Below, in pieces: positions 5,999 to 13,090 of a DNA stretch of 17,568 nt; the first letter of the stretch is position 1; every line of letters begins with the position of its first letter. This DNA is from Bacillota bacterium (GTDB lineage Bacteria; Bacillota; Clostridia; Christensenellales; Pumilibacteraceae). The stretch is taken from assembly GCA_009780875.1 (NCBI GenBank), contig WQZE01000006.1:1-17568 (forward strand), in the 5' to 3' direction. Position numbers and translations under genes: made by a program. The notes below the pieces were generated by a model, which searched no databases, was not told the DNA's origin, and saw nothing but the letters and a program-made list of their open reading frames with translations.

Positions 5999-8149
5999 AT
6001 GATAAGCATTAAAAACTTGACCAAGACATACGAGAGTGGGACTGGGGAAGTCGTTCTTGCATTGGATGGGATTGATTTGGAGTTGCCGCCTTGTGGGCTG
6101 GTGGCGGTGTGTGGTAAGTCTGGGTCAGGCAAGACCACACTTATCAATTGTTTGGCTGGGATTGATAAGTTTGAAGGTAGCGTCATTGTGGACGGTGTGG
6201 ATGTAGGAAAGGCTCGTGTTGGAGCGTTGGATGCGTATCGCAATGGGAGCGTTGGGCTGATTTTTCAGGATTATCATTTGGTGGACCAACTCAGTTGTGG
6301 GAAAAATCTTGCACTGAGTTTTGCTTTGCAAGGCCGGAATCCAAGCAAACAAGAAATAGAAGATGTGTTGCAACAAGTGGGACTGGGCAAGGAGTATCTC
6401 AACCGAAAAACACACGAGTTGTCTGGCGGACAAAAGCAAAGAGTTGCCATTGCAAGGACGCTTGCCAAAGAGTGTAAAGTTATTTTGGCAGATGAGCCAA
6501 CGGGAAATTTGGACAACAAAACAAGCCAGCAAATCTTTGAGGTATTGAGAGAGGTGGCAAGACAACGGTTGGTGGTGGTCATTACACACGACCGAGAGAG
6601 TGTCAGACAATATGCCGATAGCTTGATAGAACTGGATGATGGAAAGATGATTTCCAATGAACAGATAATAGATGGGGGAATTTTTGGGGAGAATGTCGCC
6701 ACGCCAAGGGAAGCATTATCAATGCATCAAAGTACCAGCACTGTGCATACGAAAGGCAAAAAGAGTAAGTCTTTGCCTTGGTCATACAGTATGCTCTTTG
6801 GGTTCAAAATCCTTGTGCAAAAGACATTGAGGCTTGCACATATCATCATTTTTCCTATTTTGTCTATGGTTGTTTTTGGGTTGGCGCTTAGCACGCTATT
6901 TTTTGATATCCAAGCGGCCATTGTTCAGGATTGGACTCATAGAGGCGTACAACAATGGGTGGTTGAGGCTCCGCTTTATCAAACGAGCCCTATTGCGTGG
7001 GAGCGAGACACCATAGACTTGGAGCAAATGAGGCAACGCACAGAGGTATGGCCTATTATACAGACACCCGTTGATTTTAGGGAAGAAAATCAATATAGTT
7101 CCGATAGTTTAATTTTGGATATGAAAAATAGTGGTAGTTCGGGTGCGAATGTTGGCACTGCGTCTGGGTATTCTTCTGTGATTGTAGACGGGAATGAGCC
7201 TATTGCTATGCAAGAGGGGGTGTTGCCCAGGGAGACAAACGAGGTAGCGGTTACCGATGTTATGGCCTATGTATTGTCACGCAACGGCATCAATGATGGT
7301 AGCGGGATTGTGCACCCCAGCAATTTGCAAGACTTGTCGCAATATGAGTTTTTAAGCAATTATTTGGGGTATAATTCGTCCCACGATATCATTGAAGTAT
7401 TTTCACAAAAAGTCAAAATTGTGGGCATTGTCAAGACGGGTATCAAGGTGGATGATTTTTATGAGGTAGATGAGGTGAAATCCGTCAGAAAACGAGTTGA
7501 CTTGGTGGGACCCCAAGATATGTTTTATAGTCTCCAAAACACCTCGGCATTTGTGATTTTTCAAAACAAAACATATTTGGATGTCATAAGAGAAAATCAT
7601 TTGCCCACACAAGTGGGTGAGTATCCCTACAATGAACACAAAATGGTCAAGGTATGGATGCAGTCCAGCGGGGATTTGGAGACCGACAAGGCGTTGACCA
7701 AAGATTACCAAGTCGCCAGCACGAGTCCGCTTTATGATGTCATCCAGCATTTGGTGGAGACGGCGACGCCTGCGGCGATTGCGGTGTCAATATTGTTTTT
7801 GGTATTTGTGTCATTGTCTATTACTAGTTTTGTGTTTGACTCCATTCAGAGCAACAAAAAACTGATTGGCACTTTGCGGTCAATGGGCGTCAAGCAGCGG
7901 AGCATAGTGTCCATTTTTGCGAGTGAGAGCGGGTTGATTGCTTTGGTGATTGGGGCGATAGGGTGTGCGTTGTTGCCGTTTATGGTGCCCACGCTTGGCA
8001 TATTGTTTTTCCCAAGCATTGCGTTTGTTTTGAGCCCGTTTGTATACCTGTCCATTTTTGGTGTGATTGCACTGTCCACCACACTTGCCATCGCAGGGCC
8101 GCTCATCAAGCACAGCAGGACACCCATTGTCAATATTATCAAGCGGTGA
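5999..8149 (+). CDS. ABC transporter, fused ATPase and FtsX/MacB-like permease, cassette 2
   Basis: A 716-residue paralog of the cassette 1 transporter with the same layout: ATPase domain with Walker A GKSGSGKTT (39-47), signature LSGGQ (141-145), Walker B VILADEP and H-loop THD, then one membrane segment, a large extracytoplasmic domain and three C-terminal membrane segments. The start is the ATG at 5999, six bases after GGAGAGG; an upstream TTG at 5978 lies inside the intercistronic hairpin and is rejected. The extracytoplasmic domain is clearly diverged from cassette 1, consistent with a different partner or ligand. Residues 574-716 are identical to the end of the first transporter. A strong terminator follows at 8193-8227. 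Substrate unknown; peptide or antimicrobial export or sensing are possibilities only. Confidence 0.92.
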   Translation: MISIKNLTKTYESGTGEVVLALDGIDLELPPCGLVAVCGKSGSGKTTLINCLAGIDKFEGSVIVDGVDVGKARVGALDAYRNGSVGLIFQDYHLVDQLSCGKNLALSFALQGRNPSKQEIEDVLQQVGLGKEYLNRKTHELSGGQKQRVAIARTLAKECKVILADEPTGNLDNKTSQQIFEVLREVARQRLVVVITHDRESVRQYADSLIELDDGKMISNEQIIDGGIFGENVATPREALSMHQSTSTVHTKGKKSKSLPWSYSMLFGFKILVQKTLRLAHIIIFPILSMVVFGLALSTLFFDIQAAIVQDWTHRGVQQWVVEAPLYQTSPIAWERDTIDLEQMRQRTEVWPIIQTPVDFREENQYSSDSLILDMKNSGSSGANVGTASGYSSVIVDGNEPIAMQEGVLPRETNEVAVTDVMAYVLSRNGINDGSGIVHPSNLQDLSQYEFLSNYLGYNSSHDIIEVFSQKVKIVGIVKTGIKVDDFYEVDEVKSVRKRVDLVGPQDMFYSLQNTSAFVIFQNKTYLDVIRENHLPTQVGEYPYNEHKMVKVWMQSSGDLETDKALTKDYQVASTSPLYDVIQHLVETATPAAIAVSILFLVFVSLSITSFVFDSIQSNKKLIGTLRSMGVKQRSIVSIFASESGLIALVIGAIGCALLPFMVPTLGILFFPSIAFVLSPFVYLSIFGVIALSTTLAIAGPLIKHSRTPIVNIIKR

Positions 8150-8150
8150 G
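7664..8150 (+). repeat. Near-identical direct repeat, copy 2 (3' end of the transporter gene)
   Basis: Partner of 4654-5140. The identity ends within a base or two of the stop codon; the following sequences, CCGTTGTG after copy 1 and TGAGTTTG after copy 2, are unrelated. Confidence 0.9.
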
Positions 8151-8192
8151 TGAGTTTGTCAATGCACAAAAGTGCACAAATACGCAAAAGAT

Positions 8193-8227
8193 AAAAAAAT
8201 GTCGCCAAGGTGTGGTGGCATTTTTTT
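8193..8227 (+). terminator. Rho-independent terminator after cassette 2
   Basis: AAAAAATGTCGCCA (8194-8207) pairs with TGGTGGCATTTTTT (8213-8226) with two G-U pairs and a five-base loop, ending in seven Ts. It closes the duplicated cassette region. The 8228-8389 stretch beyond it holds no gene I can support, only a small GTGAG/CTCAC hairpin near 8356-8369. Confidence 0.85.
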
Positions 8228-8389
8228 GTTTTGCAAAAAGAGAGATGGGTTGTGTCTATGTGGGAGTTTATCAATTTTTTCATAGGAGTGCTTGGTTGCA
8301 AAAAAGGGTGTGGCATACAAAAAAGTGTTGGAGGTCGGGCACTTTGCAAAGGCACGGTGAGCCTCTCACAAGGAGGACGCTCTTTTTGT

Positions 8390-8419
8390 TTTACAAAATG
8401 GGTGCAGTTATGGTATAAT
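8390..8419 (+). promoter_or_regulatory. Promoter of the queuosine-precursor operon
   Basis: TTTACA at 8390-8395, an 18-base spacer and a perfect TATAAT at 8414-8419 with TG one base upstream. Seven bases separate the -10 from the queF ATG at 8427, so transcription is predicted to start on or next to the start codon. No preQ1 riboswitch can fit in such a transcript, and none is visible upstream. Confidence 0.8.
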
Positions 8420-8426
8420 AGACACG

Positions 8427-8894
8427 ATGAGAGAAGATTTGAAACTGAAAAATTTGGGGAGTCAAGGGACAAAGTATCCTACCGACTATGCCCCTGAGGT
8501 CTTGGAGACTTTTGAAAACAAGCACCCCGACAATGAGTATATGGTGTCTTTTGTTTGTCCTGAGTTTACCGCACTTTGCCCAATCACGGCACAGCCGGAT
8601 TTTGGAAAGATTGTGGTCAATTATATTCCGGGGCAAAAGATGGTAGAGTCCAAGTCGCTCAAACTATATTTGTTTTCGTTTAGGAATCACGGCTCTTTTC
8701 ACGAGGATTGCATCAATGTAATCAAAAACGATTTGGTGAAATTGATGGCACCCAAGTACTTGGAGGTCAAGGGTGAGTTTATGCCAAGGGGCGGGATATC
8801 CATTGTGCCTTTTGCAAACTATGCGACCAAAGAGTACAAGACCATTGCCCAAGCACGGTTGTTTGAGCAATTGGGCAAACCAGTACAAATCTAG
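8427..8894 (+). CDS. queF: NADPH-dependent 7-cyano-7-deazaguanine (preQ0) reductase
   Basis: Cytosolic enzyme that reduces the nitrile of preQ0 to the amine of preQ1, the last step before insertion into tRNA. At 155 residues it is the short, single-domain (YkvM-like) form. The nitrile-binding cysteine is Cys51 in CPEFTALCPITAQPDF, with Asp58 as the expected proton donor. The signature VESKSLKLYL is at 73-82, followed by FRNHGSFHE at 85-93. The ATG at 8427 has no ribosome site, and the next in-frame Met (residue 39) would remove conserved sequence, so 8427 is the likely start on a leaderless mRNA. It is the first gene of a six-gene operon. Confidence 0.95.
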   Translation: MREDLKLKNLGSQGTKYPTDYAPEVLETFENKHPDNEYMVSFVCPEFTALCPITAQPDFGKIVVNYIPGQKMVESKSLKLYLFSFRNHGSFHEDCINVIKNDLVKLMAPKYLEVKGEFMPRGGISIVPFANYATKEYKTIAQARLFEQLGKPVQI

Positions 8895-8912
8895 TAGATA
8901 AGGAGTATACCT

Positions 8913-9464
8913 ATGGAAATTTTGAAAATCATCCAAGAGAGATTTGAAAAGAATAAACACCTACACAAAGAGATTGCGTGGGCACAAGTAGAAAAAAGAT
9001 TGCTTGACAACAAGGACAAGTGGAGTACGCTTCAAAAGATGGAAGAAACGGGCGGAGAGGTGGATGTTGTGTTTGATGGGCAAGTCTTTGACAACCAAGA
9101 TGGATTTTGGTTTGTGGATTGCAGTGCACAAAGTCCCGAAGGACGCCGCAGTATATGCTATGACCCAACAGCGTGGGAAAAACGCAAAGAGCACAAACCA
9201 CAAAACAGTGCAGAGGATGGCAGTGCGTGGGGGCTTGCCAAAGGTTATGGATGTCAGTTGCTGACCGAAGAACAGTTTTTGGCTTTGCAAAAATTGGGAG
9301 ATTTTGATACCAAGTCACAATCGTGGCTAGACACGCCCAAGAGTATTAGAGACAAAGGCGGTGCCATATGGGGCGACAAGAGTTATGGCAGGGCTTTTAT
9401 TTGCTATAATGGTGCGGACAGTTATTATAGAGTGCGTGCGTTTAGAGGCTGTATCAAAATCTAG
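8913..9464 (+). CDS. DUF4256 family protein
   Basis: A soluble 183-residue protein matching what I know of DUF4256: an N-terminal IQERFEKNKHLHKEIAW helix, METGG-like EETGGEVDVV (45-54), DCSAQSPEGRRSICYD (69-84), LLTEEQFLALQKLGDFDTK and a C-terminal NGADSYYRVRAFRG. The family has no established biochemical role. The start follows AAGGAG by eight bases and lies 18 bases after queF; queC follows 20 bases later. This position inside the operon suggests a link to deazaguanine or tRNA metabolism, but that is inference from context alone. There is no signal peptide or membrane segment. Confidence 0.88.
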   Translation: MEILKIIQERFEKNKHLHKEIAWAQVEKRLLDNKDKWSTLQKMEETGGEVDVVFDGQVFDNQDGFWFVDCSAQSPEGRRSICYDPTAWEKRKEHKPQNSAEDGSAWGLAKGYGCQLLTEEQFLALQKLGDFDTKSQSWLDTPKSIRDKGGAIWGDKSYGRAFICYNGADSYYRVRAFRGCIKI

Positions 9465-9484
9465 GTCGTGCAAGTGAGGACAAA

Positions 9485-10153
9485 ATGACAAAGAAAAATG
9501 CGGTCGTACTTTTTAGTGGCGGACAAGACAGTACGACTTGTTTGTATCTGGCAAAAAAAGAGTATCAACAAGTTTTTGCAATAGGGTTTGACTATGGGCA
9601 AAGGCACAAAAAAGAGATTGAATGTGCCACCGCCATTGCCAAAAAAGCGGGTGTGGCGTATGAGGTTTTGCCCGTGCCCATTGTATCTATGCTTGCACCC
9701 AATGCCCTCACAAGAGCGGATATGGTGGTTGACAAATATAGTGAGCAAAGCAACCGGACCTCCACACCACCCAACACCTTGGTAGAGGGTCGCAATTTGT
9801 TCTTTTTGTCTTTTGCGGCGGTGTATGCCAAGACACGAGGCATCAAGGATATTTTTATTGGGGTGTCTCAAACGGATTATAGCGGGTATCCTGATTGTAG
9901 ATTGGATTTTGTGCAGTCGTTGCAACGGTCGTTGCGACTTGCGATGGAGTATGATTTTGAGATTCATACGCCCCTTATGCACCTTGACAAAGCACAAACT
10001 TGGGAGTTGGCACACAAACTCGGCGTTTTGGACATTATTCAAAAAGACACCTTGACTTGCTACAATGGCGTGCAAGGCAGCGGGTGCGGGCAGTGTCCTG
10101 CGTGCGTGTTGAGACAAAGAGGCTATGAGCAGTTTGTCAAGAACCACTCATAA
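9485..10153 (+). CDS. queC: 7-cyano-7-deazaguanine (preQ0) synthase
   Basis: ATP-dependent amidating/dehydrating enzyme that turns 7-carboxy-7-deazaguanine and ammonia into preQ0. The PP-loop SGGQDS is at 11-16. GFDYGQRHKKE follows at 34-44, and DYSGYPDCR, a substrate-binding signature, is at 131-139. The zinc site is made of Cys192, Cys201, Cys204 and Cys207 (GCGQCPAC). Length (222) is normal. The start follows GTGAGGA. queD begins 31 bases after the stop, so the two are probably cotranscribed. Confidence 0.95.
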   Translation: MTKKNAVVLFSGGQDSTTCLYLAKKEYQQVFAIGFDYGQRHKKEIECATAIAKKAGVAYEVLPVPIVSMLAPNALTRADMVVDKYSEQSNRTSTPPNTLVEGRNLFFLSFAAVYAKTRGIKDIFIGVSQTDYSGYPDCRLDFVQSLQRSLRLAMEYDFEIHTPLMHLDKAQTWELAHKLGVLDIIQKDTLTCYNGVQGSGCGQCPACVLRQRGYEQFVKNHS

Positions 10154-10184
10154 AGGCAACTTGGGAGAGTTGCAAAGGAGAAAT

Positions 10185-10520
10185 ATGTACAGAGTCAAAA
10201 AAAGATTGGAAATCAGTGCAGCCCATAGACTTGTGCTGGACTATCCATCCAAATGTACACAGTTGCACGGACACAATTGGATTGTGGATGTGTATTTGCA
10301 AAACAAGACGCTTGACAAAAATGGAATGGTGTTGGATTTTTCCAAAATCAAAGAGAGCGTGATTGACCCGCTTGACCACAAAGTCATCAATGAGGTCGTG
10401 GACTTTAACCCAACGGCAGAGAACTTGGCAAAGTATATTTGTGATTTGTTGGCTCCCTTTGCATACAAAGTACAGGTGTGGGAGACAAGTGACAATATGG
10501 CTGAGTACGAAAAGGACTAG
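10185..10520 (+). CDS. queD: 6-carboxy-5,6,7,8-tetrahydropterin synthase
   Basis: Zinc enzyme converting dihydroneopterin triphosphate to 6-carboxytetrahydropterin. The 111-residue product has the zinc ligands His14 (SAAH), His28 and His30 (LHGHNW), the catalytic Cys24, and the C-terminal VWETSDNMAEY segment with the pterin-anchoring Glu. I chose ATG 10185 because AAAGGAG lies just upstream and the protein then starts like known family members (MYRVKKRLEISAAH). A frame extension back to 10125 overlaps queC and lacks a ribosome site. Confidence 0.93.
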   Translation: MYRVKKRLEISAAHRLVLDYPSKCTQLHGHNWIVDVYLQNKTLDKNGMVLDFSKIKESVIDPLDHKVINEVVDFNPTAENLAKYICDLLAPFAYKVQVWETSDNMAEYEKD

Positions 10521-10521
10521 T

Positions 10522-11217
10522 ATGCAAAACGACAAGCAAAGCAAGGCAGACAATGCGACACACTATGAGGTCATAGAGATTTTTGACTCGCTGGATGGCG
10601 AGGGTGTGAGGACTGGACAAGCGGTGACTTTTGTCAGGCTGGCACAATGCAATCTGCGGTGTGATTACTGTGACACCAAATATAGTTATGATGGGAGCCG
10701 ACAGCCTGTACCTATGCGTGCACAGGACATTGTGGCAAAGTGCAATGCGGTGTACAAAAGGGTGACCTTGACGGGTGGTGAGCCTATGATGGCAAAGGGC
10801 GTGGATGCATTGATTTTGGAGATGACACGCCAGGGCTTTGAGGTCAATGTGGAGACCAATGGAGCCGTGGATTTGCGTCCCTTGCTCACTAAACGAGACA
10901 AAGAGAACCTTCCGTTATTTTTTAGCGTGGATTACAAATTGCCATCTAGCAAAATGCAAGACAAGATGATAGAGCCTCATTTTGCCGCTCTTGGCAAAAA
11001 AGACATTGTCAAGTTTGTGGTGGGGAGCAAGCAAGATGTACAAGTTATGTGCCAAAAAATCAAAGAGCACAAGTTGGATGCTTGTACACAAATTTTTGTG
11101 GGTGCCGTTTTTGAAAAGTTTGCATTGCACGACTTGGCACAAGAGATTTTGCAAAACCCAGTGCTACACAATGCACGACTCCAAATACAATTGCACAAAG
11201 TGATAGGGATACAATAA
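10522..11217 (+). CDS. queE: 7-carboxy-7-deazaguanine synthase (radical SAM)
   Basis: Radical S-adenosylmethionine enzyme that contracts carboxytetrahydropterin to 7-carboxy-7-deazaguanine. The 4Fe-4S cluster motif is Cys43, Cys47 and Cys50 (CNLRCDYCDT). SLDGEG at 23-28 is the usual N-terminal substrate region, and TGGEP (84-88) binds the methionine part of SAM. At 231 residues it has normal length and ends with the family's LQIQLHKVI segment. ATG 10522 lies one base after the queD stop, with AAAAGGA inside the queD end, so translation is likely coupled. A longer frame back to 10363 is an overlap artefact. Confidence 0.94.
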   Translation: MQNDKQSKADNATHYEVIEIFDSLDGEGVRTGQAVTFVRLAQCNLRCDYCDTKYSYDGSRQPVPMRAQDIVAKCNAVYKRVTLTGGEPMMAKGVDALILEMTRQGFEVNVETNGAVDLRPLLTKRDKENLPLFFSVDYKLPSSKMQDKMIEPHFAALGKKDIVKFVVGSKQDVQVMCQKIKEHKLDACTQIFVGAVFEKFALHDLAQEILQNPVLHNARLQIQLHKVIGIQ

Positions 11218-11219
11218 CA

Positions 11220-11801
11220 TTGAAAAAAGAATTTGACACAAAAAAAATAGAATCATTGCTAGGGCAACTCCTTGTGGAGTTTGGAGACGATGTGCAAAGA
11301 GAGGGACTCAAAGACACGCCCAAGAGAGCTACCAAAATGTTTGCAGAAATGCTTGTGGGTATGCGGTACTCCAATGCGGAGATTGCCAAACTGTTTGACA
11401 AGACCTTTGAGCAGAGCGTGAGCAATGATTTGGTGCTTGTCAAGGATATTGAGTGTTTCAGTTTTTGTGAGCACCACATTGCCTTGATGTATGATATGAA
11501 AATAGCGGTAGGATATATCCCCAATGGGCGAGTGATTGGACTGTCCAAAATTGCACGCATTTGTGATATGGTGTGTAGGCGATTGCAGTTGCAAGAGAGG
11601 ATTGGGAGTGACATTGCTAGCATTATGCAACAAATTTGCAAAACCCAAGATGTCATTGTAGTGATTGAGGCAAAGCATAGTTGTATGAGTGCCAGAGGCA
11701 TCCAAAACAAATCCGCCAAAACACGCACCGCCGCTCTCCGTGGCATTTTTGAGACTGATGTACCTTTGCGACAAGAAGTGTATGGGCTCCTCAAAAACTA
11801 G
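11220..11801 (+). CDS. folE: GTP cyclohydrolase I
   Basis: Type IA enzyme converting GTP to 7,8-dihydroneopterin triphosphate, the entry to both folate and queuosine; its place beside queCDE points to the queuosine role. Zinc ligands are Cys83, His86 (FCEHH) and Cys155 (KHSCMSARG), with His85 and His153 in the catalytic positions. REGLKDTPKRATKMF at 27-41 is the family N-terminal signature. The start is a TTG two bases after the queE stop, with AGGGA ten bases upstream. No ATG gives a sensible length, and 193 residues from the TTG fits the family. It is the last gene of the operon; a terminator follows. Confidence 0.94.
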   Translation: MKKEFDTKKIESLLGQLLVEFGDDVQREGLKDTPKRATKMFAEMLVGMRYSNAEIAKLFDKTFEQSVSNDLVLVKDIECFSFCEHHIALMYDMKIAVGYIPNGRVIGLSKIARICDMVCRRLQLQERIGSDIASIMQQICKTQDVIVVIEAKHSCMSARGIQNKSAKTRTAALRGIFETDVPLRQEVYGLLKN

Positions 11802-11887
11802 GGCACAAAGCCAAAAAATTGCCGTCTCAAAATCATTGGATGCAATGACCCATTTGTGCAAATATGTGTAAACAAAGATTGCCCCAA

Positions 11888-11914
11888 AGCTCGCATTTTG
11901 TTGCGGGCTTTTTT
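11888..11914 (+). terminator. Rho-independent terminator of the queuosine-precursor operon
   Basis: AGCTCGCA (11888-11895) pairs with TGCGGGCT (11902-11909) with one G-U pair and a six-base loop, followed by six Ts. It lies 86 bases after folE. Confidence 0.85.
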
Positions 11915-11928
11915 CAAACCCAAAAAAA

Positions 11929-11948
11929 TATTATAGTATACTATAATA
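11929..11948. repeat. 20-bp perfect palindrome
   Basis: TATTATAGTATACTATAATA is its own reverse complement with no spacer. It lies just upstream of the promoter for the zinc-ribbon gene and abuts a second hairpin. The form (gapless, A/T-rich) fits a binding site for a dimeric regulator better than an RNA element. Confidence 0.75.
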
Positions 11949-11970
11949 GTCCTTGACAAATCAAGGACTA
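11947..11970. repeat. 10-bp inverted repeat over the -35 box
   Basis: TAGTCCTTGA (11947-11956) and TCAAGGACTA (11961-11970), separated by CAAA. The left arm and loop contain the TTGACA of the promoter. No T-run follows, so it is probably an operator. Confidence 0.7.
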
Positions 11971-11980
11971 AGAATATGAT
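11953..11980 (+). promoter_or_regulatory. Promoter of the zinc-ribbon membrane protein gene
   Basis: TTGACA at 11953-11958, a 16-base spacer and TATGAT at 11975-11980. The -35 is perfect, the -10 matches 5 of 6. The predicted start near 11987 leaves a leader of about 40 bases with AGAGGAG before the ATG at 12027. Confidence 0.65.
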
Positions 11981-12026
11981 TGAAAAAGACTTTTTGGATA
12001 GGTCAAGAAACGAAAGAGGAGTGCAT

Positions 12027-12653
12027 ATGTTTTGTAATGCGTGCGGTACGGATATCGGTGGGGGCAAATTTTGCCAAGCGTGTGGAACCAGAGCCTATAC
12101 TTTGACAGAGAACACAAAAATATTGTCAGAAAAGAATGAAGAAAATTTGCTGGCAGACATACAGAATCAAAAGGGGGCAAGGCAATACGGGGAAGTTCCA
12201 AAAGTCACTGGATTTGAGGAGTTTCTCCGCAAGGAACAAGAGCAAGAAGAGTCTAGTGCACTCAAAAAAGCAAAGAGCCAAGCAAAAACGGCCATTGTTT
12301 GGTTGACACTCATATTGATTGTGGCAAGTGTTTGGATTGGGAGTTTGTACATTACTAGATATAGCGACCTCAAAACGGTCAGTTTTAGTGGGAGAATGCA
12401 GTTGCAAGTGGGCATCAATCATATGGCCACAGATAGTAGTTTTGGAAGCAAGATTACAGATAAAAAGCAAATCAAGCAAATCTATGTGGAGGAGATTGGC
12501 GACTATCAATTTAGTGTCCAAATGAAAACGGTGAAACTATCAAGTGCGGGGACGGATTTGTTGTATAGGAGTTATATAGACTTTGATTTTACGAGCAATC
12601 GTGGGGGTGTGCAATATGTCATTGCGGATTGTCTATACACAATAAGAAAGTAA
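12027..12653 (+). CDS. Zinc-ribbon, single-pass membrane protein
   Basis: A 208-residue protein with three parts. The first is an N-terminal zinc ribbon with Cys3, Cys6, Cys16 and Cys19 (CNAC and CQAC). The second is a polar, E/K/Q-rich linker (about 22-87). The third is a membrane segment at about 88-110 followed by an extracytoplasmic domain of about 100 residues. The start at 12027 has AGAGGAG six bases upstream. An in-frame ATG at 11976 is rejected because it lies in the -10 box and has no ribosome site. The architecture is common among uncharacterised Bacillota proteins in which a cytoplasmic zinc ribbon is tethered to a variable outside domain. The C-terminal domain is not one I recognise. 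It is monocistronic, with its own promoter and terminator. Confidence 0.8.
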   Translation: MFCNACGTDIGGGKFCQACGTRAYTLTENTKILSEKNEENLLADIQNQKGARQYGEVPKVTGFEEFLRKEQEQEESSALKKAKSQAKTAIVWLTLILIVASVWIGSLYITRYSDLKTVSFSGRMQLQVGINHMATDSSFGSKITDKKQIKQIYVEEIGDYQFSVQMKTVKLSSAGTDLLYRSYIDFDFTSNRGGVQYVIADCLYTIRK

Positions 12654-12677
12654 AAAAATGAGTATCACCACAAATAC

Positions 12678-12720
12678 AAAACCCCACAAATGCCATCCGT
12701 AGCGGTTTGTGGGGTTTTTT
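12678..12720. terminator. Bidirectional Rho-independent terminator
   Basis: AAAACCCCACAAA (12678-12690) pairs with TTTGTGGGGTTTT (12706-12718) around a 15-base loop, with Ts to 12720 on the plus strand and a TTTTG run on the minus strand. It can end the zinc-ribbon gene transcript from the left and the tRNA transcript from the right. Confidence 0.85.
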
Positions 12721-12737
12721 GCCCAAAGGGCGAAAGT

Positions 12738-12813
12738 TGGAGCTGTTAACGGGATTTGAACCCGTGACCTCGTCCTTACCAAGGACGTGCTCTACCGACT
12801 GAGCCATAACAGC
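12738..12813 (-). tRNA. tRNA-Thr (anticodon GGU)
   Basis: The minus strand reads as a full cloverleaf: acceptor GCTGTTA paired with TAACAGC, D stem GCTC/GAGC, anticodon stem CGTCC/GGACG with loop TTGGTAA (anticodon GGU, reading ACC and ACU), and T arm ACGGG TTCAAAT CCCGT. The discriminator is U and the CCA end is encoded (12738-12740). It has its own promoter and terminator. Confidence 0.95.
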
Positions 12814-12841
12814 AAGTGAAAGTGCGAAACAATGCTCCATT

Positions 12842-12870
12842 ATTATAGCATATTGCAAAAAAATAGTCAA
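12842..12870 (-). promoter_or_regulatory. Promoter of tRNA-Thr
   Basis: On the minus strand: TTGACT (12870-12865), 17-base spacer, TATAAT (12847-12842), with TG one base before the -10. Transcription is predicted to start about 20 bases before the mature tRNA 5' end. Confidence 0.85.
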
Positions 12871-13090
12871 CCAATTTTTTGCAAGGTTGGAAAAATCGCT
12901 CAATCATTGGCTCACCAAGCAAGTTGTGCAAAAAAAAGCAATGAACGCAAAACAAGCGTCAATGATACAAGCGGACGGCATTGGAGATTGGATACCTTGT
13001 GGCAGGGGATGGTGGGGTGAGATGTGATGATGATTTGCACAAAGAGTCAAATATGGATAGTGGGCATTTGGCATTGGGTCAAAGAGCAAA

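Noticed and set aside
2962..8149. Assignment of the transporters as BceAB-type bacitracin resistance
   Set aside because: BceAB has separate ATPase and ten-helix permease genes and a linked two-component system; here the domains are fused with four helices and no kinase is present.
4654..8150. Insertion sequence or transposon as the cause of the long direct repeats
   Set aside because: The repeats are coding, in frame, have no terminal inverted repeats or transposase, and end at the stop codon; paralogous conversion explains them better.
8227..8426. preQ1 riboswitch upstream of queF
   Set aside because: No preQ1-I or preQ1-II signature is visible, and the promoter lies so close to the ATG that an aptamer could not be transcribed.
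7846..8472. 208-codon minus-strand ORF across the transporter end and intergenic region
   Set aside because: It mirrors the conserved transporter end, as does the equivalent ORF in copy 1, and crosses a terminator and a promoter.
8259..8497. Cys-rich small ORF (MWEFINFFIGVLGCKKGCG) after the cassette 2 terminator
   Set aside because: It has no ribosome site, follows a terminator without a promoter, and overlaps the queF start out of frame.
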